Assembly (NCBI RefSeq): GCF_947495275.1
Contig: NZ_CANLYL010000012.1
Span: 1-64,000 of the forward strand
Origin: an uncultured Roseobacter sp.
GTDB taxonomy: Bacteria > Pseudomonadota > Alphaproteobacteria > Rhodobacterales > Rhodobacteraceae
Direction of reading: 5' to 3'
DNA: 64,000 nucleotides
Shown one piece after another: positions 20,203 to 30,894 of this stretch. The notes under the pieces were generated by a model. That model made no database searches. It was given only the letters and a program-made list of their open reading frames with translations, and had not been told where the DNA came from. Position 1 is the stretch's first letter. Each line of letters begins with the position of its first letter. Both the position numbers and the translations under genes were made by a program.

Positions 20203-20841
20203 GTGCGTATTGTCTGCAAAACGATTTTGTCGTTTTCTTTAGGGTTGCTTCTGGGCTTTTTTGTGGCCGAGCCGGGCCTTGCCCGTCAGGGTGACCGTAC
20301 TGAAAAGAATGCATCCAGAGATCTGGAAGCCATCACCGTGCGCCGCATGCAGGAGACCGCTCTTGCAGGCAAAGAGGACAAAGAGATTGAATTCTCGCGG
20401 GCCTGGCTGGACGCTCAACCCAAAGCAAAGGGTGGAGATGAGTTGCGCTGCCTTGCCGAAGCGCTTTATTTCGAAGCCCGGGGTGAAACAGTCAAAGGCC
20501 AATTCGCTGTGGCTGAGGTTATCCTGAATCGGGTGAAGTCTGAACGTTTTCCGGGCTCGGCCTGTGGCGTTATCAATCAGGGAACAGGCAAGAAGTATCA
20601 GTGCCAGTTCACCTATACCTGTGATGGCCACAAAGAGGTTATTGCCGAACCGCGCGCCTATGATCGCGTGTCAAAGGTCGCACTTTTTGCGTTGAACGGT
20701 GAAGCGCCGGACCTGACCGAAGGGGCCACGCATTATCATACGACTGCCGTGAAACCCCGGTGGAGCCGCGTTTACACCAAAACCGCTGCAATCGGTGATC
20801 ACATCTTTTACCGCCACACATGGCGTACTGCCAGCAACTGA
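20203..20841 (+). CDS. Cell wall hydrolase, SleB-type
   Basis: A 212-residue exported protein: signal peptide about residues 1-27 and a Hydrolase_2 (SleB) catalytic domain from about residue 80. LAEALYFEARGE contains the likely catalytic Glu, VAEVILNRVKSERFPGS and QCQFTYTCDG are typical. The GTG at 20203 is chosen because GGGGGA lies eight bases upstream; a TTG at 20188 is the alternative. Acts on peptidoglycan in the periplasm. Stands alone between ppdK and folB. Confidence 0.88.
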   Translation: MRIVCKTILSFSLGLLLGFFVAEPGLARQGDRTEKNASRDLEAITVRRMQETALAGKEDKEIEFSRAWLDAQPKAKGGDELRCLAEALYFEARGETVKGQFAVAEVILNRVKSERFPGSACGVINQGTGKKYQCQFTYTCDGHKEVIAEPRAYDRVSKVALFALNGEAPDLTEGATHYHTTAVKPRWSRVYTKTAAIGDHIFYRHTWRTASN

Positions 20842-20933
20842 CGCTTTCGGCCCTTGGCGCGGCGTTCTGAAGACTGTTAAAGGGCGGTCACCCTCTAAAA
20901 TGGGGACTGCTCAGCTTAACGGAAGGTACGCTC

Positions 20934-21857
20934 ATGAGTTCCGAAATCAGACTTGCCTTTGCGCATCCCTCCGAAAGATCAGAGGCAACTGCCGGGTCTG
21001 AGCCGCGTGATCGGATTTCGCTACGCGATCATATTGTCGAAATCGAGATCGGGGCCTTCCAGGCTGAACGGGGGGTTACCCAGAGGATATGTTTCAACGT
21101 CGTCGTTGAAGTGCAGCCCCTGACGGGTCCCATTGACGATGATGTGGACCGTATCCTGAGCTACGACAAGGTGACCGAAGCCATCGCTTTTGAGCTGGCG
21201 GACGAGCGGCTGAATCTGCTGGAGACTTTGGCGGAACGCGTTGCGGAACGCATATTGCTGGAACCGCAAGCCATGCGCGCCTTCGTGCGCATCGAAAAAC
21301 TGGATCGGGGGCCGGGCGCTTTGGGCGTAGAGATCGTACGCGGCAGGGGACAGGCCACGCCGCAACGCCCTAGCGAAGAACCTGTGCTACAACCCGAATT
21401 GGTTTACCTGAGCAATGATGCGATTTCTTCACCGCATCTCAAAGGCTGGATTGATCAACTTGAATCCCGCGACCGCCCTGTGATCTTTTGTGTCGGGGCC
21501 TCCGACACGCCGGCGCCGCAAACCTCTCACCGCATGGCCCAACGGCGCATTGACCTTCTGGCGATTGAACAGAATGCCTGGGTACTTGCGTCAAAAGATG
21601 ACCGCTGCGTGGTTGTTGATACCAGAACCGAACTGGATTGGGCGATGAAAAACGGGCAGACCTGCGTTTGGGCTCCGTCCAAGATCGTCCTCGACGCTGT
21701 GGATGGTCCTTCCGCGCAACCCAGCGACGCGATCGCTCTGGCGGCATGGTTTGCCGCGACTTTTGATGCGGGTGAAATGCTGGTGATCGGGGCGGATTTG
21801 CCAAAAGCCGCTTCCGTGCCCCTGAGGACCATCTCCGCCGATAGCGCAAAGCTCTGA
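20934..21857 (+). CDS. folB: Dihydroneopterin aldolase FolB with C-terminal kinase-fold extension
   Basis: 307 residues, much longer than ordinary FolB (about 120). Residues about 22-140 are the FolB domain: DHIVEIEIGAFQAERG, the SYDKVTEAI segment and the active-site LLETLAERVAERIL. Residues about 160-300 resemble a cut-down amino-acid-kinase fold: SHRMAQRRIDLLAIEQNAW and PSDAIALAAWFAATFDAGEM match the AHrMAilAMdQyg and TSDsiAawlA patterns, without a recognisable N-terminal glycine-rich ATP loop. folP starts three bases downstream, so this is the folate operon. Confidence 0.85.
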   Translation: MSSEIRLAFAHPSERSEATAGSEPRDRISLRDHIVEIEIGAFQAERGVTQRICFNVVVEVQPLTGPIDDDVDRILSYDKVTEAIAFELADERLNLLETLAERVAERILLEPQAMRAFVRIEKLDRGPGALGVEIVRGRGQATPQRPSEEPVLQPELVYLSNDAISSPHLKGWIDQLESRDRPVIFCVGASDTPAPQTSHRMAQRRIDLLAIEQNAWVLASKDDRCVVVDTRTELDWAMKNGQTCVWAPSKIVLDAVDGPSAQPSDAIALAAWFAATFDAGEMLVIGADLPKAASVPLRTISADSAKL

Positions 21858-21860
21858 CAA

Positions 21861-22874
21861 ATGCCTGAATATATACGCCCCATCGTGCAATGGGATGTTG
21901 CACGACCTGCTGATGCGCAGATGCTTGCGGGAGGGCGCGGCTGGTTCACGCAGGTGGAAGTTCTGTCGCGCAGCACGGACCCCTCGATTGTCGCGGCATC
22001 CGAAGTGAGCGAAGAGGCGTTGGCCCCCTTAGTTGAAACGCGCCCGCCCATTGCCGGGATGGCGATGGATCGCCCCCGTATCATGGGAATTCTGAACACA
22101 ACGCCGGACAGTTTTTCCGATGGCGGCAAACACAATTCGGCGGAAAAAGCTCTGCAGGGCGCGCTGCGGATGTCGGACGCGGATATCCTCGACATTGGCG
22201 GAGAATCAACGCGCCCCGGCGCGACTTTCGTTCCGGCAGAAGAAGAAATCCTGCGCACGGTCCCGGTTATCGAGGCGTTGCGGACCGCAGGTCTCGGTCA
22301 GCCGATCTCGATAGATACGCGCAAGGCGGCGGTGGCAGATGCAGCGCTGAGCGCGGGTGCCAGTCTGGTGAACGACGTTTCGGGTTTCACATTTGACAGC
22401 GATCTTGCCCCTCTTTGCGCGCGGCGCGCGGCACCCGTGTGCGTGATGCATGCGCAGGGTGATCCCAAGACAATGCAGAGCGCTCCGCAGTATGAGGATG
22501 TATTGCTGGATGTGTATGATTTACTGGCGGATCAAATCGCCATGCTGGTCGACGTTGGCGTCCCCAGATCGCAAATCATCGCTGACCCGGGCGTCGGATT
22601 TGGCAAGACCCAGTCGCATAATCTGGCGCTATTGGCACGGCTCTCTCTTTTTCACGGGCTGGGGGTGCCCATTCTGTTAGGGGCCTCCCGCAAAAAATTC
22701 ATTGGCACCATCGGTCATCAGGAGATTGCTGAAAAGCGTATGCCCGGGTCCATAGCCGTGGCGCTCGCGGCATTGAAACATGGGACACAAATTGTGCGCG
22801 TTCATGACGTCCCCGAGACCGCTCAGGCCATTGCGCTTTGGCAGGCTGCCGTGGCAGGTTGCGCGGATGGATAA
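21861..22874 (+). CDS. folP: Dihydropteroate synthase
   Basis: 337 residues. The TIM-barrel motifs [44 protein letters not shown] and DPGVGFGKT are intact, so the enzyme should condense p-aminobenzoate with dihydropterin pyrophosphate. About 65 extra N-terminal residues ([17 protein letters not shown] region) precede the core; such an N-terminal piece is common in Rhodobacterales FolP. It lies three bases after folB and its 3' end overlaps glmM by eight bases. Confidence 0.95.
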   Translation: MPEYIRPIVQWDVARPADAQMLAGGRGWFTQVEVLSRSTDPSIVAASEVSEEALAPLVETRPPIAGMAMDRPRIMGILNTTPDSFSDGGKHNSAEKALQGALRMSDADILDIGGESTRPGATFVPAEEEILRTVPVIEALRTAGLGQPISIDTRKAAVADAALSAGASLVNDVSGFTFDSDLAPLCARRAAPVCVMHAQGDPKTMQSAPQYEDVLLDVYDLLADQIAMLVDVGVPRSQIIADPGVGFGKTQSHNLALLARLSLFHGLGVPILLGASRKKFIGTIGHQEIAEKRMPGSIAVALAALKHGTQIVRVHDVPETAQAIALWQAAVAGCADG

Positions 22875-24213
22875 ACTCTTTGGTACAGACGGCGTGCGCG
22901 GCACCGCCAACACACACCCGATGACAGCTGAAATGGCCCTGCGGATTGGCGCTGCGGTAGGCCGATATTTCAGTCAGGATGGCACCGGGGTGCGCCGTGT
23001 CGTGATTGGCAAGGATACGCGCCTGTCCGGTTACATGTTCGAAAATGCTCTCACGGCGGGCCTGACGTCCACCGGGATGAATGTGCTTCTTCTGGGGCCG
23101 GTTCCCACACCTGCTGTTGGCCTTTTGACACGCTCGATGCGTGCCGACCTTGGTGTGATGATCTCCGCCAGTCACAACCCGGCCGTCGACAACGGTATCA
23201 AGTTCTTTGGACCGGATGGCTTCAAGCTGTCGGATCAGATGGAAGCGGATATCGAGGCTCTGATCGCTGAAGGGGTTGCCCCGGTCGAGGCCCAGAAAAT
23301 CGGACGTGCCAAGCGCATTGATGATGGCCGTTTCCGTTATATCGAGCGGGTCAAGTCATCGTTTCCGCGCCAGATGCGGCTGGACGGTCTGAAGGTGGTG
23401 GTGGATTGCGCCAATGGTGCCGCCTATCGTGTTGCACCAGAAGCGCTTTGGGAGCTTGGGGCTACCGTCATTCCGGTCGGCGTCAGCCCGACAGGGCACA
23501 ACATCAACGAAGGCTGCGGGTCCACAAATCCGCAATTGGCGGCCGAAACCGTTGTCGCGCATGGGGCGGATGTCGGGATATGTCTGGACGGTGATGCCGA
23601 CCGGGTGATCTTGCTGGACGAGAACGGCACCGTCGGTGACGGCGATCAGTTCATGGCGCTGATGGCGGCGCGGTGGGCGGCGGAGGGACGTCTTGCCAAC
23701 AATGCACTTGTTGCCACTGTCATGTCCAATCTTGGGCTTGAGCATTTTCTGGCCGACAAGGGGTTGCGGCTTGAACGCACGTCAGTCGGCGACCGATATG
23801 TCGTTGAGCGCATGCGCTCAGGAGGGTTCAATCTTGGCGGCGAGCAATCGGGGCATATTGTCATGTCGGACTATGCCACCACGGGTGACGGCTTGATGGC
23901 CGGTCTGCAGTTTCTTGCTGAAATGGTGCGGTCTCAGTCGCCAGCGAGCGCCCTGCTGCACAACTTTGAACCGGTTCCTCAACTCCTGAAGAACGTACGT
24001 TTTGCAGCGGGACAGACGCCTCTTGAGGATGGGGGCGTCAAACGCGCTATTGAGCAGGCCGAAACAGATCTCGCGGGTCGCGGGCGTTTGTTGATCCGGA
24101 AATCCGGTACAGAACCGTTGGTCAGGGTGATGGCTGAGCACGAGGATGCCCACCTGATGGAGCGTGCGGTGGACAGCGTTGTCGAGGCGGTCGCCGATGC
24201 CGTTGGCGGGTGA
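22867..24213 (+). CDS. glmM: Phosphoglucosamine mutase
   Basis: A 448-residue alpha-D-phosphohexomutase making glucosamine-1-phosphate for UDP-GlcNAc. [16 protein letters not shown] begins the protein, the phosphoserine loop is [13 protein letters not shown], the metal loop is CLDGDADR and the sugar loop GGEQSGHIV; the C-terminal [12 protein letters not shown] phosphate loop is present. The start ATG at 22867 lies inside the 3' end of folP, the usual folP-glmM coupling. Confidence 0.97.
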   Translation: MDKLFGTDGVRGTANTHPMTAEMALRIGAAVGRYFSQDGTGVRRVVIGKDTRLSGYMFENALTAGLTSTGMNVLLLGPVPTPAVGLLTRSMRADLGVMISASHNPAVDNGIKFFGPDGFKLSDQMEADIEALIAEGVAPVEAQKIGRAKRIDDGRFRYIERVKSSFPRQMRLDGLKVVVDCANGAAYRVAPEALWELGATVIPVGVSPTGHNINEGCGSTNPQLAAETVVAHGADVGICLDGDADRVILLDENGTVGDGDQFMALMAARWAAEGRLANNALVATVMSNLGLEHFLADKGLRLERTSVGDRYVVERMRSGGFNLGGEQSGHIVMSDYATTGDGLMAGLQFLAEMVRSQSPASALLHNFEPVPQLLKNVRFAAGQTPLEDGGVKRAIEQAETDLAGRGRLLIRKSGTEPLVRVMAEHEDAHLMERAVDSVVEAVADAVGG

Positions 24214-24215
24214 CC

Positions 24216-25136
24216 CTAGCTGCCGCCAAACAGGCGGCGCAACGCGCCATACTGACTAAGCCCCACGCCGCTGAGGATCAGGATCATCGCCCACAGCAGA
24301 GAGGGCGGCAGGGGTTCGCTGAGTAAAACGGAACCCAGAACGACCGACCAGATCGGGACCTGGTAATTGGTCAGGGACATGAAAACCGGACCGGCGGTGC
24401 GTACCACCAACACCCGCAGCAGGTTTGCGGCGGCAGTTGGAATGAGACCGAGGAGGATGACCACGATGATGGTCTTGGTCCCCGGCAGGGGAGGAAATCC
24501 TTCCACCAACAGGGCCAGCGGTACCACAAGGACCGCTCCGATCAGCAGCAGAACGGTTGACAGCCCGATCGTATCGACCGCGGGCAGTTTGCGCATCAGA
24601 ACCGAGGATACCGCGTAGCAGCAAGCCGCAGCGATGCAGGCCAATCTTCCGGCGGGTTCCATCGTGGTTCCTGTCGTTTCGAAAGCCTGTGCACCGATCA
24701 GAACGCAGACGCCAATGAAACCGATGATGAAGCCAAGGCCCTTGCGCAGGGTCAATTGCTCGCCCGGCACCAGAAAATGGGCCATCGGAAGGACAATCAA
24801 GGCGACTGCGGCCATGGAGACGCCAGCAAATCCGGATGTCACGAATTGCTGCCCCCAGGCCAATAGCATGAAAGGCACAGCGGAGCTAAGCGCCCCAATC
24901 CATAGGATTGCATTCCAGGTGCCGCGATGCGTTGGCGCGTCAAAGAGCCGGAACCCGCGTGCTGCCCAGATCGCCGTCATCAGAAGGGCGGCAAAGCCGA
25001 TACGCCCCGCTGCCAGCCAGAATGGTGTCAGCCCTTCAAGCGCGATCTCGGTGACCAGAAATGTACCACCCCAGGTGAACCCCAAGATACCAACCATAAG
25101 CCAGCTTTTGACTGTGATATCAGAGGTTTCGGTCAT
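24216..25136 (-). CDS. DMT/EamA-family transporter
   Basis: About 306 residues and ten membrane segments, with the second EamA half containing RTAGPVFMSLTNYQVPIWSVV and GSVLLSEPLP. The ATG at 25136 (MTETSDITVKSW) is preferred; an ATG four codons upstream (25148) is possible. Converges on glmM with a two-base gap. Exporter of unknown substrate. Confidence 0.85.
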   Translation of the reverse strand: MTETSDITVKSWLMVGILGFTWGGTFLVTEIALEGLTPFWLAAGRIGFAALLMTAIWAARGFRLFDAPTHRGTWNAILWIGALSSAVPFMLLAWGQQFVTSGFAGVSMAAVALIVLPMAHFLVPGEQLTLRKGLGFIIGFIGVCVLIGAQAFETTGTTMEPAGRLACIAAACCYAVSSVLMRKLPAVDTIGLSTVLLLIGAVLVVPLALLVEGFPPLPGTKTIIVVILLGLIPTAAANLLRVLVVRTAGPVFMSLTNYQVPIWSVVLGSVLLSEPLPPSLLWAMILILSGVGLSQYGALRRLFGGS

Positions 25137-25152
25137 ACGCGCTTTCAAATGA

Positions 25153-25179
25153 AACGGGGCGGATATCGCCCGCCCCGTT
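25153..25179 (-). terminator. GC-rich hairpin downstream of ilvC
   Basis: AACGGGGCG (25153-25161) and CGCCCCGTT (25171-25179) form a nine-pair stem with a nine-base loop, about 50 bases past the ilvC stop and just before the DMT gene on the same strand. Only a weak T-rich tail follows on the minus strand, so it may be a terminator or a processing and stability hairpin. Confidence 0.55.
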
Positions 25180-25227
25180 CAACCTAGTTCGTTTGGATCT
25201 TCAGATGGTTCGATCCGCGTCGAAGGA

Positions 25228-26374
<1,147 letters not shown>

Positions 26375-26385
26375 GCGAGAAAATC

Positions 26386-26841
26386 ATGCTTGATAGTATA
26401 GATCGACAGCTGCTGCGACACTGGCAGTCCGATCCCAGTTTGAGTCCCGCGGATTTGGCAGAACGTTGCGCCCTGACGACCGGAAAGGCTGCACGCCGTA
26501 TCACGCGCATGCAGGAAGCCGGGATTATCGAGGGGATAGGAGCGGTGATTGATTGGGCCGCACTTGGCTATTCGGTCGAAGTTTCGCTGCGGATGACGCT
26601 GGACAAGACGCAGGCCCGCGCCTTTGACGACTTTATCGAAGCCGCCCGCGACGTGCCGGAGGTGACCGAAATCCAGACATTCCTTGGCAGGGTCGACGTA
26701 AGGCTCAGCATCATCGCCCGCGACATGGTGCATTATCAGGAGATCTACAGACGCCGGGTGCTGACGCTGCCGCATATCGCGGACATCGAAGCCCTGATGC
26801 AAATCGCCCAGATCAAGGCAGAGGAGACGCTGCCCATATGA
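26386..26841 (+). CDS. Lrp/AsnC family transcriptional regulator
   Basis: 151 residues: N-terminal winged helix-turn-helix (LDSIDRQLLRHWQ to EAGIIEGIGAVIDW) and C-terminal RAM/AsnC ligand domain with FLGRVDVRLSIIARD. The ATG at 26386 is used; the frame is open further upstream but without the family N-terminus. Overlaps the next regulator by four bases and faces ilvC, making it a candidate regulator of amino-acid genes. Confidence 0.9.
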   Translation: MLDSIDRQLLRHWQSDPSLSPADLAERCALTTGKAARRITRMQEAGIIEGIGAVIDWAALGYSVEVSLRMTLDKTQARAFDDFIEAARDVPEVTEIQTFLGRVDVRLSIIARDMVHYQEIYRRRVLTLPHIADIEALMQIAQIKAEETLPI

Positions 26842-27296
26842 TCGATCTGGATGATCTGGACCGGGCCTTGTTACGTGCGCTGGCGCGGGATGCCGCCCAA
26901 AGTGCGGGCGCCTTGGGGCGCGGCCTTGGTTTGTCACAACCTGCGACCTGGCGGCGCATCCGAAAGCTGGAGAGCGCAGGCATTCTCAAGGGGCGCAAGC
27001 TGCGATTGAACGCAGAAGCCTTGGGTTTCGGCGTGACGGTTTTTCTGGGCGTGAAACTCGCCACCAAGGGGCGCGTCAGCCTTGAGGATTTCGAACGCGC
27101 CGTCAGTGCGATCCCGGAGGTCCAACGGGTCGAGCACGTATTGGGGCTTTATGACTACCGATTGCGCGTGGTCGCGCGGGATCTGCCGGATTTTGAGCGC
27201 GTATTGCGTCGGCGGATCATGACATTGCCGGGCGTCGGTGAAGTGGAGGCCAATGTCCTGTTGAGTGAGGAGCGGCGCCCCGGTCCCATTGGGTAA
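26838..27296 (+). CDS. Lrp/AsnC family transcriptional regulator (second of pair)
   Basis: 152 residues, same two-domain layout: IDLDDLDRALLRALARD starts the DNA-binding domain, ESAGILKGRKLRLN is the wing region, and VLGLYDYRLRVVARDLPDF is the ligand domain. Its ATG overlaps the stop of the preceding Lrp gene (ATGA), so the two are translated together and may form hetero-oligomers. Ligand and targets unknown. Confidence 0.9.
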   Translation: MIDLDDLDRALLRALARDAAQSAGALGRGLGLSQPATWRRIRKLESAGILKGRKLRLNAEALGFGVTVFLGVKLATKGRVSLEDFERAVSAIPEVQRVEHVLGLYDYRLRVVARDLPDFERVLRRRIMTLPGVGEVEANVLLSEERRPGPIG

Positions 27297-27421
27297 GGTC
27301 GGCGTCGTGGGTTTCCGATAGGCTCATTGAGCCGAATTTTGCGCGTTTTGTATACCCAAGTAGGCTTTGCCAAGGCGGCCATGACAGGCTACGTCTGGCG
27401 AAAGCTCAGGGAGAAATGATC

Positions 27422-28549
27422 ATGCCAGCACTGCTCGACACCGTTGACCCAACAGGTTTGGAAGAATTCTCGGTCGTTTTTACCGACCGATCTCTGAATT
27501 CGATGAGCGCCGCCTTCCAGCAGGTGATGAATGATCTCTCTGCCATGTTGAAGGATGTATATGCCGCTGATGCCGTTGCGATCATTCCAGGCGGTGGTAC
27601 CTACGGAATGGAAGCTGTTGCACGACAGTTTGCGCGCGGTGCGGAGGTTCTGGTTGTCCGTAACGGGTGGTTTTCCTATCGGTGGAGCCAGATTTTCGAA
27701 ACAGGCGGGCTGACTGGCAACACCACGGTGCTCAAGGCGCGGCAGGCAGCAAATGCATCCCCGTCGCCCTTCGCACCGGCACCCATTGACGAGGTGGTCG
27801 CCACCATCGCCGAGCAGAAACCGGATGTGGTCTTCGCCCCGCATGTAGAGACAAGCGCGGGCGTCATTTTGCCGGATTCGTATATCGCCGCAATGGCAAA
27901 GGCCGCGCATGATGTGGGGGCGCTGATGGTGTTGGATTGCATCGCGTCGGGGTGTGTTTGGGTCGATATGCGCGCATTGGGGGTCGATGTGCTGATTTCC
28001 GCGCCGCAAAAAGGCTGGTCGGCATCTCCCTCGGCGGGTCTGGTGATGATGTCTGAACGAGCCGAGGCACGCCTTGCCGAAACCCAATCGGACAGTTTCG
28101 CCATTGATCTGGGCAAGTGGTACAGCATCATGAAAGCCTATGAAAACGGGGGGCACGCCTATCATGCGACCATGCCCACGGATGCGTTGCGGGCGTTTCG
28201 TGACACGATGATAGAAACGCGCGACTACGGGTTCGAGCGCCTCAAGGAAGCGCAATGGAAACTAGGTGATTCCGTCCGGGCGATGCTGGCGTCAAAAGGG
28301 GTGATGTCGGTTGCGGCAGACGGTTTCGGTGCACCCGGTGTTGTGGTCAGCTACACGGCGGACCCGGATATCCAGAACGGCAAGAAATTTGCCGCCGAAG
28401 GGATGCAGATCGCCGCAGGTGTCCCGTTGCAATGCGATGAACCTGCGGATTTCCGGACCTTCCGGCTGGGGCTTTTCGGTCTCGACAAGCTTTATGACGT
28501 GGATGGCACCCTGGGGCGGTTGCAACGGGTGATTGATCAGGTCCTGTAG
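27422..28549 (+). CDS. Class V aminotransferase (alanine-glyoxylate / serine-pyruvate type)
   Basis: About 375 residues of the PLP class V family. The Schiff-base Lys lies in ISAPQKGWSASPSAGLV, with PGGGTYGMEA and HVETSAGV typical of the alanine-glyoxylate group. Two starts are possible: ATG 27416 and ATG 27422; AGGGAG is eight bases before the second and too close to the first, so 27422 is preferred. Monocistronic, 120 bases after the Lrp pair. Confidence 0.85.
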   Translation: MPALLDTVDPTGLEEFSVVFTDRSLNSMSAAFQQVMNDLSAMLKDVYAADAVAIIPGGGTYGMEAVARQFARGAEVLVVRNGWFSYRWSQIFETGGLTGNTTVLKARQAANASPSPFAPAPIDEVVATIAEQKPDVVFAPHVETSAGVILPDSYIAAMAKAAHDVGALMVLDCIASGCVWVDMRALGVDVLISAPQKGWSASPSAGLVMMSERAEARLAETQSDSFAIDLGKWYSIMKAYENGGHAYHATMPTDALRAFRDTMIETRDYGFERLKEAQWKLGDSVRAMLASKGVMSVAADGFGAPGVVVSYTADPDIQNGKKFAAEGMQIAAGVPLQCDEPADFRTFRLGLFGLDKLYDVDGTLGRLQRVIDQVL

Positions 28550-28562
28550 CGCGCCCCGCGCG

Positions 28563-29762
28563 TTACCTCACACCCAACCCCATCTGCATCAGTGTCTTGC
28601 GGACGGCGGGCAGCGCATAAAGCGCGTTCAGCCCCGCCGCCCTCATATCGCGCAGCATCGGGTTTTTGGTCTGACTGGCTCGGTTGAGCGCGTCAATTCC
28701 CTGAACCCGCAAGGAAATATCACCGTAGCGTGCCTTGTGATAGGCATCGAGCATGGGGGGATCGCCCAGCCCGTCGGGGCGCTCTTGCGCCAGTGCCAGA
28801 AGCGTCGACGTATCGGCAAGGCTCATGTTCAGCCCCTGAGCGCCGATCGGGGGCACCACGTGAGCGGCCTCTGCAACAAGGGCCAGTCGTTCTGATGTCA
28901 GACGCTGGGCCTTTTGACTGATGATTGGCCAGATTGACCGGTTTGAGGCAAGTCTCAGCGGACCAAACAGATTTGCACTGCGTTCCGTCATGGCCGCTTC
29001 AAAGGCGGTCACGTCCATATCATACCGTGTCTGGGACAGGGGGCCATCGTCCATCCAGACGACAGCGGAGCAGGGCACCCCTTCGCGATCGGGCAGCGGC
29101 ACCAGCGTAAAGGGACCGCCTGTGCGATGGATCTCGGTGGAGACACTCTCGTGCGGCACGGGGTGGGTCACAGCGAAAGCCAGTGCTTTTTGTCCATAAC
29201 GTTTGGTTTGCACCTCGATGCCGGCGGCGTGTCGCATCGGCGAGCCCCGCCCGTCCGCCGCGATGACCAATCTGGTACGTATCTTGCGCCCATCGCTCAG
29301 GCCGACGCGGGCCTCGCCTTCGCGGGTGAACAGGCTTGTGGTTCGGATGCCGGGAAGGAAGGTCACGTTTTGCAGCTCCCCGAGACGATCGACCATCTCG
29401 CGTCGCAAGAGCCAGTTCGGGAAATTCCACCCGAACGGCAACTCAGAGACATCAGCGGCATTGAAATCTTTGGTCAGGCGTGGTTCAGGTTTTTCGCCTC
29501 CTGCATCCACGATACGCATCACCTGAAGGGGCGAGGCGTGCGGTTCGAGACGCTCCCAAAGGCCCGCGGCTTGCAGGACACGGCGCGCGGGTTGCAGCAT
29601 CGCCGTCGTCCGCATGTCGGCCCCGTCAGCATCCCGGTTGGTGATTGGCGGGCTTGGGTCGACGCAGATCACTTCGAAACCTGCGCTGCCGAAGGCCGCC
29701 GCGGCTGTCAATCCGGCAATGCCGCCACCCGAAATTAAGATATCACAATGCGCTGTGGGCAT
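28563..29762 (-). CDS. ubiH: UbiH/UbiF-family FAD-dependent hydroxylase
   Basis: A 399-residue flavoprotein monooxygenase of ubiquinone synthesis. ISGGGIAGLTAAAAFGSAGF is the FAD Rossmann loop, VIAADGRGSPMRHAAGI the DG motif, and EAAHVVPPIGAQGLNMSLAD the GD-like ribityl motif with the family PP(I)GAQG(L)N. The ATG at 29762 has AGGAGG seven bases upstream. Which ring position it hydroxylates (UbiH, UbiF or UbiI role) cannot be fixed from sequence. Confidence 0.88.
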   Translation of the reverse strand: MPTAHCDILISGGGIAGLTAAAAFGSAGFEVICVDPSPPITNRDADGADMRTTAMLQPARRVLQAAGLWERLEPHASPLQVMRIVDAGGEKPEPRLTKDFNAADVSELPFGWNFPNWLLRREMVDRLGELQNVTFLPGIRTTSLFTREGEARVGLSDGRKIRTRLVIAADGRGSPMRHAAGIEVQTKRYGQKALAFAVTHPVPHESVSTEIHRTGGPFTLVPLPDREGVPCSAVVWMDDGPLSQTRYDMDVTAFEAAMTERSANLFGPLRLASNRSIWPIISQKAQRLTSERLALVAEAAHVVPPIGAQGLNMSLADTSTLLALAQERPDGLGDPPMLDAYHKARYGDISLRVQGIDALNRASQTKNPMLRDMRAAGLNALYALPAVRKTLMQMGLGVR

Positions 29763-29819
29763 TGGGCCTCCTGTTGGCGCAGGGCCGTGCAAATACAGCC
29801 GCGCAAATCCTTTAGATCA

Positions 29820-30068
29820 CTAGCCTTTTGTAATCAGGAGAAGAAGCACAAATATGACAGGCACCAGCGCCAGCGCCGGCAGATAGAGCCCCGGCAATCC
29901 GAAGGTCAGTGCCGAGCACATCCAGAGGCTGAGAAATCCGATCAACGCAAACCAGAAATTGTTCTTGTCCCCAAACATCACGTCTCGGGCCACCCAACCA
30001 ATGACAGGTATGCGGAAAATGAACCGTTGCCAGAAAGGCAAGGTGGGTATTGCTGATGCGGCGGCCAT
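29820..30068 (-). CDS. Small membrane protein of unknown function
   Basis: 82 residues with two strongly hydrophobic segments (about 40-56 and 59-80) and an amphipathic N-terminal region (FWQRFIFRIPVIGWVARDV). AGGGGA precedes the ATG. It lies between a HAD phosphatase gene and ubiH on the same strand. No family recognised. Confidence 0.65.
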   Translation of the reverse strand: MAAASAIPTLPFWQRFIFRIPVIGWVARDVMFGDKNNFWFALIGFLSLWMCSALTFGLPGLYLPALALVPVIFVLLLLITKG

Positions 30069-30146
30069 GGGGTCTCCCCTTTTTCCTCTGATCCCTTTTA
30101 GATAAGGGATGAAAGCGAACGGCCCATTGGCCTGATTGTCGCAGGG

Positions 30147-30791
30147 TCAGAGCAGTTGACCAAGAAATCCGTTCAGGTCATCGGTATGAAAGTGGATATA
30201 GGCCCCCTGGCCCCGGGTTTCTGCGACATGCACGGTGCGCATCCCCATCTGGTGTGGCACCTTGAGATTTCGAGCGTCATCTTCGAACATCGCCGCCGTG
30301 CGGGCGTTCAGACCATCCTTGCGGAAGACCGTTTCAAAGGCTGCGTGATCGGGTTTTGGCAGATAGTCTGCGTGCTCGACGCCGTAGATGGCATCAAATG
30401 CACCATCGAGGCCACGTGCGGCCAGAACCCGTTCTGCATAAGGGGCGCAACCATTGGTATAGACAATGCGCCGTCCCGGCAGAGCGCTGATTTTTGCAGC
30501 GAGTTCCGGATCGGCCTCAAGGCTATCCATGGGAATGTCGTGCACATCCGTCAGGTAGGGGCCGGGGTCCACATCGTGCTCACGCATCAACCCGGCCAGT
30601 GTCGTGCCGTGCTCGGCCCAATAGTGTTTGCGCAATCTGTCGGCTTCCGGGCGCGCGACACCAAGCGCATCCATGACGTAGGCGGTCATGCGCACTTCGA
30701 TCAGATCGAAGAGACGTGCGGAAGGCGGATAGAGCGTATGATCGAGGTCAAAGACCCATGTGCTCACGTTTGAAAAGGCGTGCTTTGGCAT
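30147..30791 (-). CDS. Pyrimidine 5'-nucleotidase-type HAD hydrolase
   Basis: 214 residues. WVFDLDHTLYPPSARLFD is motif I with the nucleophile Asp, IVYTNGCAPYAERVL is motif II, and FEDDARNLKVPHQMGM is motif IV; the HAD subfamily (DHTLYP, NG) matches bacterial pyrimidine 5'-nucleotidases of the YjjG/SDT1 group. Likely removes phosphate from (non-canonical) pyrimidine nucleotides in the cytoplasm. Divergent from the GntR gene. Confidence 0.85.
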   Translation of the reverse strand: MPKHAFSNVSTWVFDLDHTLYPPSARLFDLIEVRMTAYVMDALGVARPEADRLRKHYWAEHGTTLAGLMREHDVDPGPYLTDVHDIPMDSLEADPELAAKISALPGRRIVYTNGCAPYAERVLAARGLDGAFDAIYGVEHADYLPKPDHAAFETVFRKDGLNARTAAMFEDDARNLKVPHQMGMRTVHVAETRGQGAYIHFHTDDLNGFLGQLL

Positions 30792-30894
30792 GGTTTGTTC
30801 CTAAGAGCCAACGCGTTGCCATACAAGCCCCCGGGGTTGCGCCGGTGGTCGTAGCCTCGTTAGAGTGACGAATGTTCTCAGGAGAGTGATCCCA

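Noticed and set aside
26386-27296. Paired AsnC-like genes as a siroheme decarboxylase (NirDL/AhbAB-like) pair
   Set aside because: Both have ordinary Lrp helix-turn-helix and RAM domains, no heme d1 or siroheme genes are nearby, and the typical active-site motifs of those enzymes are absent.
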